Assembly: GCA_963626285.1 (NCBI GenBank)
Contig: CAVFWQ010000012.1
Location: forward strand, 1 to 27,544
DNA length: 27,544 bases
DNA from: CAVDRM01 sp963626285
GTDB lineage: Bacteria; Bacillota; Clostridia; Christensenellales; Aristaeellaceae
Reading direction: 5' to 3'
Position 1 is the first letter of the stretch. The number at the start of each line of letters is the position of its first letter. Shown here piece after piece: positions 1 to 6,278 of this stretch. The translations under genes were made by a program, and so were the position numbers. A model generated the notes under the pieces. That model was not told the origin of the DNA. It was given only the letters and a program-made list of their open reading frames with translations, and ran no database searches.

Positions 1-81
1 GCTCTTTTCCGAAATCATTTTTGAGGACAGGCATAACGACGCAAGCAATGCATTCGCGAGATATTCATATCATAATGTTTT

Positions 82-110
82 ATTATATCATATATTTAAA
101 TGTATTGCAA
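82..110 (-). promoter_or_regulatory. Leftward sigma-A-like promoter (divergent)
   Basis: Read on the minus strand this is TTGCAA, a 17-nt spacer, then TATAAT, close to the vegetative consensus. It would start transcription near position 75 and run out of the left end of the window. The driven gene is not visible. A short open frame begins with ATG at 34 on the minus strand (M-P-V-L-K-N-D-F) but has no clear ribosome binding site, so I do not call it. Confidence 0.5.
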
Positions 111-146
111 CACTAATTTTTTGCCGTGGATTACATTCTTTTCACC

Positions 147-175
147 TTGCATTTAATACCCGATTTTTATACAAT
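147..175 (+). promoter_or_regulatory. Promoter of the sugar ABC transporter operon
   Basis: TTGCAT at 147-152 and TACAAT at 170-175 are separated by exactly 17 nt, a good sigma-A-type promoter. The expected start is near 182, giving a leader of about 50 nt before the ATG at 232. The AT-rich stretch 60-120 between this and the divergent promoter is where a sugar regulator would be expected to bind, but I see no clear cre-like or other operator. Confidence 0.6.
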
Positions 176-231
176 AAGGGCGAAAGAAGAAGGCACGGAA
201 CAGCCTTCAAATAATCGAAAGGGGTACTTTT

Positions 232-1482
232 ATGAAAAAACTGTCTCTGCTTCTGGCTGTCGTCTTGATGATTTCCTGCTGTGCTTTCGCACAGGCGGAC
301 GAACAGACGACCATCTCCTGGACTTCTTGGGCGCTGGCCGAGGAAAAGCTCGTTCCGATTTACGGCGGCTCTGCCGATGCGTTCATGGCTGAGAATCCCG
401 GCATCGTTGTGGATTATTCCCAAACCAATCCCTATGCTCAGTATTTGGATCAGCTGCTGATTGCCACTGCCAACGGCACTGCGCCGGATGTTGCGCACAT
501 CAAGGCCGAATGGCTTCCTCAGTTCCTTGAACTGGGTGTTGTGAAGGACATTAAGCCCTACATCAGCGAGGAAGTTCTTGCCGATTACAGCGCTTCCGCC
601 CTTTCCGGCGTGACCGAAGGCGATACGATGATTGCCATGCCTTGGTTCGGCAACACGGAAGCCATCTATTGCAACACTGCGCTGCTCAAGCAGGCCGGCA
701 TTGAAACCCTGCCCGCCACTTGGGATGAGCTGCTGGAAGATGCCTACAAAATCGCCGCGCTGGGCGATGACATCTATGGCTTTGCGATTCCGAACAGCAA
801 CGGCGTGGAAGCCGGCGAAGGCTACAACATTCTGCCGATTCTCTGGGCATACGGCGCTGACTATCGCGATGCCGATGGCAATCTGGCGCTGAACAGCGAA
901 AACTCTGTCAAAGCTTTCCAGGCCATCAAGGACATGATTGACAACAAAGTGACCCCCACCGTCGGCTACTCGCTGAAGGATCTGCGCAACCTGTTCGGTC
1001 AGGGCAAAATCGGCTTCTATTATGACCTTGAAGCCACCATCAAGACAGCTGCCGGTTCTGCCGCCGATGAAACCAAGTTCTACGAAGACTTTGCAGCCAT
1101 CACCGTTGACGGTCTGGATGGATATGCCGTCAACCACTATCTGATCGTCTTCAATTCCGTTCCGGATGAAAAGATGCCCGCAATCGGCCGCTTCCTCGAA
1201 TATATGAGCGGCTCTACCGTCATCAACATCTTCTATCAGGGCGGTCAGGGCAAGATGTCCAGCCGTGCCAGCGTCAATGCCGAAGTATTCACCGATGTCA
1301 GTGACATTACCGCCGCTTATGTGAAGGCTATGGCGAGCGCTCGTCCCCTGCCGATTGACAACCATTTCATGGAAGCCGAATCCAAGCTCGTTGACGCATT
1401 GACCGGTCTGGCTCAGGGCAAGACGGCGCAGGAGGTTGCCGATACCGTTCAGGAAGCCATTTCCGAAATCTACGAGGATTGA
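232..1482 (+). CDS. Carbohydrate ABC transporter substrate-binding protein
   Basis: This 416-aa protein resembles family 1 extracellular solute-binding proteins (maltose/multiple-sugar type), which capture a sugar outside the membrane and deliver it to the two permeases encoded next. The N-terminus is a clear export signal: two lysines, a hydrophobic run, then Cys16-Cys17 and AQA at 20-22. It could be a lipoprotein anchored at Cys16 (the lipobox is imperfect, with Met at -3) or cut by signal peptidase I after Ala22. Residues from about 24 on show the usual two-lobed binding-protein pattern, including the segment near 130-145 with MPWFGNTEAIYCN, typical of sugar binders. The ATG follows AAAGGGG by 7 nt. 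It is first in the operon, 114 nt before the next start. The actual sugar cannot be told from sequence alone, and no glycosidase lies nearby to hint at it. Confidence 0.93.
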   Translation: MKKLSLLLAVVLMISCCAFAQADEQTTISWTSWALAEEKLVPIYGGSADAFMAENPGIVVDYSQTNPYAQYLDQLLIATANGTAPDVAHIKAEWLPQFLELGVVKDIKPYISEEVLADYSASALSGVTEGDTMIAMPWFGNTEAIYCNTALLKQAGIETLPATWDELLEDAYKIAALGDDIYGFAIPNSNGVEAGEGYNILPILWAYGADYRDADGNLALNSENSVKAFQAIKDMIDNKVTPTVGYSLKDLRNLFGQGKIGFYYDLEATIKTAAGSAADETKFYEDFAAITVDGLDGYAVNHYLIVFNSVPDEKMPAIGRFLEYMSGSTVINIFYQGGQGKMSSRASVNAEVFTDVSDITAAYVKAMASARPLPIDNHFMEAESKLVDALTGLAQGKTAQEVADTVQEAISEIYED

Positions 1483-1534
1483 TTCATCGAATGAGAAATG
1501 AAGCCGGAATTGATTCATCTCTCCGGCATTCGGT

Positions 1535-1570
1535 CCCGCCTTTCCCGCTTTTTGCGGCGGGAAGGGCGGG
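1535..1570 (+). promoter_or_regulatory. Stem-loop between binding protein and permease genes
   Basis: Two 14-nt arms (1535-1548 and 1557-1570) pair with a single G-T wobble around an 8-nt loop. A smaller hairpin (GCCGGA 1503-1508 with TCCGGC 1522-1527) precedes it. There is no trailing T-run, so it is not a full intrinsic terminator. In many sugar transporter operons such a structure protects the upstream mRNA and lowers read-through, so that the binding protein is made in excess over the membrane subunits. That role here is inferred. Confidence 0.65.
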
Positions 1571-1596
1571 ATTTATCGAAAGGAGAACACATCTTT

Positions 1597-2597
1597 ATGC
1601 NNNNNNNNNNGAATCGCGTCATGCAAAAGCGGACAGCTGGTTTGGCTTCGCGCTGACGATCCCGGCAATCGTGGTGCTTTGCGTTGTTATCGCGCTGCCG
1701 ATTCTTAAGGGCATTTATGTCAGCTTTTTTAACTATAAGCTGGCAGACATCCGCAAGGACGTGTTTGACTTCTCCTCCGAAACTGTGTCTGAGGTGATTT
1801 CAGGCGAAAAAGATATTTCGGCACTCAGCAATCTCAAATGGAACAACTTTAAGAACTATCGAAAGCTCTTTAACAGCAAGAATTTTCTGAAAAGCGATTT
1901 TGTCACTTATTTCGTCAATACCATCGTCTTTGTTTTCTTTACTGTTGTCATTCAGCTTGTATTGGGCATGCTGATAGCCCTGCTGCTGAACACAAAAATC
2001 AAAGGAAGAGGCGCATTTCGCGGGCTGCTTCTGATTCCGTGGACCATTCCCTCGGTTGTCGTCGCCATTGTCTGGCGTCTGATGCTGCATCAGGACGGCG
2101 GCATTATCAACTACCTTCTCAATCTCGCTCAGTTTACAGGCGTTTCACAGATTTCCTGGCTGGAAACCGTTCCTCGCGCAAGGGCATCTATTATCATGGC
2201 TTCTGTCTGGCGTCAGCTCCCCTATATGATGGTCATGCTGCTGGCAGGCTTGCAGTCCGTTGACAGTTCTCTGGAAGAAGCTGCAAAAATTGACGGTGCA
2301 AATGCATGGGACGCCTTCCTTCATGTCACGATTCCTTCCATCCGTCCGGTGCTGATCACATCGACATGGATTGCCATTATGAATAATTTCCAGATGTACA
2401 CCATCATTGCAAATTTAGCCGGCACCGGCAACAGCACGGGCACGATGACGCTTTCGATTGCCGCCTATCAGGAAGCCTTCAAGAACTACGAGTTCGGGCG
2501 CGGTGCTGCCATCGGCGTGCTTTGGTTAGTCATTCTCTTCATCATCACAATGATCTCCAATTTTGCCTCCGAACGCACGGCGCGTGATTATCAGTAA
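1597..2597 (+). CDS. Carbohydrate ABC transporter permease, MalF type (interrupted by assembly gap)
   Basis: This membrane subunit forms half of the translocation pore of the sugar importer. The readable part begins at 1611 and shows a first membrane helix (FALTIPAIVVLCVVIALPIL), a hydrophilic loop of about 60 residues, then five more helices. The EAA motif that contacts the ATPase is EEAAKIDGANAWDAF, in the last third. The start is taken as ATG 1597 because AAAGGAG lies 11 nt upstream; the apparent open frame back to 1479 crosses the intergenic hairpin and is spurious. Ten N bases (1601-1610) follow the fourth base of the gene, and ATG 1597 is out of frame with the rest when the gap is taken as exactly 10. 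The true gap must therefore be 2 modulo 3 if nothing else is wrong. The protein is otherwise intact to its stop, 14 nt before the next gene. Confidence 0.88.
1601..1610. other. Assembly gap (10 N)
   Basis: A run of ten undetermined bases falls just inside the start of the MalF-like gene. Its round length looks like a scaffolding placeholder rather than a measured size, and it breaks the reading frame of an otherwise normal gene. Confidence 0.99.
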
Positions 2598-2611
2598 GGG
2601 GGTATGCGAAA

Positions 2612-3691
2612 ATGAAGCGAAAAAACACATCAACCGACATGGCCGTTCTTAACGAATGGCGGGTTCTCAGCCTCGTTAAAGTTTTCTGCTGGGCGGCTAT
2701 TCTTATTCCGCTTTACAGTTTATTGCGTATGCTGGGCGGAAATTTGCAGGCAAACGGCATTTTGTGGCGGCTCCTGCTGATGATCGGCGGCATTGCGGGG
2801 CTCATCTTCCTCATGCCGCGCTGCGGTCAGCTTCGGCTGAATACGTCTGTTGCGCATATCAGCGGCAAAATTTCAAAGGTTCTTCGTTACCTGCTGCTGG
2901 CCGTTCTGCTTATCATCATGCTGTTCCCCATTTATTGGATGGCCATCTCCTCCCTGCTGCCGAGTGAGCATATCATGAAGCTCCCGCCGACTCTGAGCAT
3001 CACAAGCGAAAGCGGCTTTTTCAACTACACCAAAGTGTTTTCCAAGGCTGAGTATATTCGCTACTTTATTAACTCCTTTATCACTTCAGGCGGCACGGTT
3101 TTGGCTGTTTTGCTGATTGCCCTGCCCGCAGGCTTCTCCTTTTCACGCTATAAATTCAAGGGCAAGAATGTCATTTTAACCACCATTATGTCCGTGCAGA
3201 TGTTCCCCATCGTGGTCATCCTGATTTCCCTGTACGGCTTCTATATGCGCTGGAATATGCTCAATACATATCTGGGCGTTATTCTGGCCGACACGACCTT
3301 TGCCCTGCCGCTGGCCATCACGCTCATGCGTTCATTCTTTGATACGCTTCCGCGCTCGTTGGATGAATCCGCACGCATTGACGGTGCCGGCCGTATCCGC
3401 ACTATGGTGAGCATCCTTGTTCCGCTGACGCTTCCTGGTCTTGTCGCCGTCGGCATCTATACCTTCTTGTCTGCATGGGATGACTTCCTCATGGCGCTGA
3501 CGATTATGAACACCAACAATATGAAAACGCTGACTGTCGGCCTTGCGCAAAGCTTCCTTGGCGAGTATGCGCATGACTACGGTGCTTTGATGGCTTTCTC
3601 TATGGCCGGCTCCCTTCCCATTGTGCTGATGTTTGTATTCTTCCAGAAATATATGATATCCGGCTTAACCGCAGGCGCTGTCAAGGGATGA
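2612..3691 (+). CDS. Carbohydrate ABC transporter permease, MalG type, with N-terminal membrane extension
   Basis: This is the second pore subunit of the sugar importer, 359 aa. Residues from about 88 to the end form a normal six-helix MalG-like permease with the EAA motif DESARIDGAGRIRTM at 251-265. The first ~87 residues are extra: two hydrophobic helices, about 21-40 and 50-68, joined by short loops. MalG-type permeases are usually about 270-300 aa, so this protein likely has eight helices. GGGGG lies 9 nt before the ATG, and a start at the core (residue ~88) would lack a comparable site, so I keep the long form. No ATPase gene follows; the operon ends at the terminator at 3899-3933, so a shared MsmK/MalK-like ATPase encoded elsewhere is inferred. 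Confidence 0.92.
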   Translation: MKRKNTSTDMAVLNEWRVLSLVKVFCWAAILIPLYSLLRMLGGNLQANGILWRLLLMIGGIAGLIFLMPRCGQLRLNTSVAHISGKISKVLRYLLLAVLLIIMLFPIYWMAISSLLPSEHIMKLPPTLSITSESGFFNYTKVFSKAEYIRYFINSFITSGGTVLAVLLIALPAGFSFSRYKFKGKNVILTTIMSVQMFPIVVILISLYGFYMRWNMLNTYLGVILADTTFALPLAITLMRSFFDTLPRSLDESARIDGAGRIRTMVSILVPLTLPGLVAVGIYTFLSAWDDFLMALTIMNTNNMKTLTVGLAQSFLGEYAHDYGALMAFSMAGSLPIVLMFVFFQKYMISGLTAGAVKG

Positions 3692-3898
3692 GTATATGAC
3701 TTGAAAAGAACGCTGCAAGGCACATCCTTTTCAGAACGCCGACAACCCCCGCCTTATCATCAAAAGAGGAAGCGCCGTAATAAAAGATAGCAAAGAGCAT
3801 AAAGCTTATCAAACAGCAACCGAATCAAGCTGATAATTCCGCAATCGATAAAACAGCCGTGACGATCACATTTTATTTCACCCCTTTATCCCACACTG
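3692..3898. other. Intergenic spacer, nothing recognised
   Basis: About 200 nt between the sugar permease stop and the terminator. I see no open frame with a ribosome binding site, no strong promoter and no repeat. Confidence 0.6.
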
Positions 3899-3933
3899 AA
3901 AGCGTCGGCGGATACTCCCCGCCGACGCTTTTT
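3899..3933 (+). terminator. Intrinsic terminator between convergent operons
   Basis: A 13-bp perfect stem (3899-3911 with 3919-3931) closes a 7-nt loop and runs into TTTTT on the plus strand. It ends the sugar transporter transcript. Read on the minus strand the stem also ends in TTT, so it may weakly terminate the truB transcript, whose stop codon is 12 nt away. Confidence 0.9.
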
Positions 3934-3944
3934 GGATGATGCCT

Positions 3945-4853
3945 TCATTCCGCTCTGCACCGTTCGAAAAATTCCTTTGCGCCGGTGAGCAGCACGGAAA
4001 AGACGATTTCCTGTTGTTGCCGTTTTGCAATGCCAATCAGCTCATGGTTTGCGTACATCCGCGCCTGTTCGTTTTCCTCTAACGGAAACAGCCGTGCGGA
4101 AAGATGCACGCCGTTCACGGCCTGCTTCCACAGCCTTGGCGGAATGTCGATGCCGCGAAGCTGCATAAGCGGATAGTCTGTCGGAAGAAGCATTTTTTGC
4201 GTTTCCCCATTTCGGACGGCCTCTGTCAATTCCTCCAGAGTGATTGCGTTTTCTATGCGGAACGGGCCGGACTGTGTGCGCAGAAGGAAGCGCATATGGG
4301 CAGGACAGCGGAGCGCCTGTCCCAAATCATGGCAGAGGGTGCGGATATATGTTCCCTTCCCGCAGCGCACCGTCAGCACATAGACCCCCTCCCCCGCCTG
4401 AGCCCCCAAGGTGATTTCATGGATCATCACGGGGCGCGGCATAGTCTGCACAAGCTCACCCTGCCTCGCAAGCGCATAAAGCGGCTTTCCGTCCAGCTTA
4501 ATGGCGGAATAGGCCGGCGGACACTGCATAATCTCGCCCGTAAATGCAGGGAGCACCGCCTCTATCTGCGCTCGCTCAGGCAGCGCATCGCCCGTTTCCG
4601 TCACCGTTCCCTGCGCATCCTGCGTGTCGGTCGCGCAGCCGAAGGCGATTTGCGCCGCATATTCCTTTTCCTTGTCCGAAAAATAATCCAGCAGCCGTGT
4701 CGCCCTTCCGACCATCAGCGGCAGTATGCCCGCTGCTTCAGGGTCCAGCGTCCCCGCATGGCCAATCTTTTCGCCGAGCAGCCTTTTTACGACCGCGACG
4801 ACCGCGCCGGAGGACATGCCCGGCGGCTTTAATATATTCAAAAATCCGTCCAT
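3945..4853 (-). CDS. truB: tRNA pseudouridine(55) synthase
   Basis: TruB converts uridine 55 of the T-loop of tRNAs to pseudouridine. The 302-aa protein starts with the family hallmark MDGFLNILKPPGMSS and carries the catalytic motif HAGTLDPEAAG, with Asp37 as the predicted nucleophile. The tail from about 240 on is the usual C-terminal RNA-binding extension. The ATG lies 3 nt after the nrnA stop and has no strong ribosome binding site, so it probably depends on translational coupling. It is the last gene of the rimP operon here. In many Firmicutes ribF follows truB, but here the transporter operon comes in from the other side. Confidence 0.97.
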   Translation of the reverse strand: MDGFLNILKPPGMSSGAVVAVVKRLLGEKIGHAGTLDPEAAGILPLMVGRATRLLDYFSDKEKEYAAQIAFGCATDTQDAQGTVTETGDALPERAQIEAVLPAFTGEIMQCPPAYSAIKLDGKPLYALARQGELVQTMPRPVMIHEITLGAQAGEGVYVLTVRCGKGTYIRTLCHDLGQALRCPAHMRFLLRTQSGPFRIENAITLEELTEAVRNGETQKMLLPTDYPLMQLRGIDIPPRLWKQAVNGVHLSARLFPLEENEQARMYANHELIGIAKRQQQEIVFSVLLTGAKEFFERCRAE

Positions 4854-4856
4854 TTT

Positions 4857-5837
4857 TTAAAGCACTGCCTCGATTTGTTCCTGCATGGCCTTTTCCATGA
4901 CGGCGCAGGCCTCGGCCATCGGCTTTTCGATTTTGCATCCCGCGGCCAAGGCATGACCGCCGCCGTCAAAGGACGCGGCGATTTTGCTCACATCGCAGGG
5001 CGGCAGGGCGCGGAGGCTGAATTTCGTGATGCCCTTCTCGCGCTCATCCGCCAAATAGGTCATATAAACGCCGTTCAGATACAGACCGTAATTCACGATT
5101 TTATCCGAATGCTCCGGCCTTGCCTGAAACGCCTGATAATCCTCCTGCGTCAGCTTCATCCCGCTGGCGCGGCCGTTTTCAAAAAAGTGCAGGGTGGACA
5201 GCGCGCGACCGAGAAGCTGCACATGCTCTTTTTCGCGCATCAGATGGATCTTCCGCGCCAAATCCGCAAGGTCGATTTTTGCCCTCAACAGCTCCTCCGC
5301 GGCGGAGAACGCTTCCTCATCCGCATTGGCAAAGCAGAAATTCCCCGTATCCGTGCTGATGGCAGTATACAGGCATTCCGCCATTTCCTTTGTCAGCGCG
5401 ATGCCGAGCGCATGGAGCAGGCGAAGCACGATGCAGCCTGTCGCCGCCGCAGTCCCGTCCACCTCGTTGATGGCCGCATAGCGCGGGTTGGTCGCATGGT
5501 GGTCGATTTGCGCCGTCACAGGGGCTTGCAAAAAAGCCTCGCGGCAATCTCCGATGCGGCCTAAATCCCCCGCGTCGAGCGCCAACGAAAGGTCAAAACG
5601 CTCATTCTTCAGCTTGGTCGGCAGCACGACCAAATCAGCGCCCTGCAAAAAGGCATACTTTTCCGGCACGGCATCATGGCAGGCCATGACGACCCGCTTG
5701 CCCTGTTTTTTCAGCGCCAAGCCGACGCAAAGCAGAGAGCCGACGGCATCGCCGTCCGGCGAAACGTGCGTACACAGCAAGATGCTGTTCGCACGCTCCA
5801 GTGCGGACAGCATAGCCTTATTTTCAAATTTCTTCAT
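4857..5837 (-). CDS. nrnA: DHH-family nanoRNase / pAp phosphatase NrnA
   Basis: NrnA degrades very short RNAs and in many species also dephosphorylates 3'-phosphoadenosine-5'-phosphate. The 326-aa protein has the DHH phosphoesterase motifs in order: SPDGDAVGS near residue 26, DAGD near 89, DHHATN near 112, and the C-terminal DHHA1 motif FDGGGHALAAGC near 295. The open frame extends upstream to 5897, but that part is read inside rbfA in another frame. The ATG at 5837, preceded by AAGGA at a suitable distance, gives the family N-terminus. This start overlaps the end of rbfA by 14 nt, and truB follows after 3 nt, which suggests coupled translation. Confidence 0.95.
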   Translation of the reverse strand: MKKFENKAMLSALERANSILLCTHVSPDGDAVGSLLCVGLALKKQGKRVVMACHDAVPEKYAFLQGADLVVLPTKLKNERFDLSLALDAGDLGRIGDCREAFLQAPVTAQIDHHATNPRYAAINEVDGTAAATGCIVLRLLHALGIALTKEMAECLYTAISTDTGNFCFANADEEAFSAAEELLRAKIDLADLARKIHLMREKEHVQLLGRALSTLHFFENGRASGMKLTQEDYQAFQARPEHSDKIVNYGLYLNGVYMTYLADEREKGITKFSLRALPPCDVSKIAASFDGGGHALAAGCKIEKPMAEACAVMEKAMQEQIEAVL

Positions 5838-6192
5838 GATTGTTTTCCTTGTCCTCCGGCACGACCTCGCGCAGCACCTGTGCGATATGCGAGCCATAGG
5901 CGATATTGCGGTCGCGCTCGAAAATCAGCTCCGGCGTATAGCGCAAATCTACCTGCCGCCCGACCTCGCGGCGCAGATAGCCCGCCGCGTTTTTGAGCGC
6001 CTGCATCAGGCCGTCTGCCTTGTCATCCTCCAGTACACTGACATAGACCTTCGCATAGCGAAGGTCGCGGGTCACATCGGCACGGGTGACGGCGTACGTG
6101 CCGCTCACACGCGGGTCATTCAGGGTGCGGATGGCCGCATCCACGGCGTGGCGCACCTCCTCCGAAATTCTGTCAATGCGAAAGCTGCTCAA
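5824..6192 (-). CDS. rbfA: 30S ribosome-binding factor RbfA
   Basis: RbfA binds immature 30S subunits and helps 16S rRNA 5'-end maturation. The 122-aa protein begins LSSFRIDRISEEV and has the single KH-like domain with the conserved stretch ending PELIFERDRNIAYGSHIAQVL. I chose the TTG at 6192 as start because GGAGG sits 9 nt upstream and because the family begins just before the RIDRI helix; an ATG further upstream at 6237 would add 15 unrelated residues and skip the ribosome binding site. The stop lies inside the nrnA start region. Confidence 0.94.
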   Translation of the reverse strand: MSSFRIDRISEEVRHAVDAAIRTLNDPRVSGTYAVTRADVTRDLRYAKVYVSVLEDDKADGLMQALKNAAGYLRREVGRQVDLRYTPELIFERDRNIAYGSHIAQVLREVVPEDKENNHEEI

Positions 6193-6223
6193 TGGATAGT
6201 CCCTCCGTTCTAAAGGCTGACAA

Positions 6224-6263
6224 GAGCCCGGATGCACGGAGCAAAGCCGGCGGTCACGGGCTC
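6224..6263 (-). other. Inverted repeat in the infB-rbfA spacer
   Basis: Seven-base arms GAGCCCG and CGGGCTC flank a 26-nt GC-rich middle in the 86-nt spacer between infB and rbfA, the longest gap in this operon. No T-run follows on the minus strand, so it is at most a processing or stability element. Confidence 0.35.
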
Positions 6264-6278
6264 CCGTCTTATATCGAT

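Noticed and set aside
142..1518. 458-codon open frame antisense to the sugar-binding protein
   Set aside because: It mirrors the codon pattern of the real gene, has no ribosome binding site or recognisable domain, and the plus-strand gene has a signal peptide, promoter and family features.
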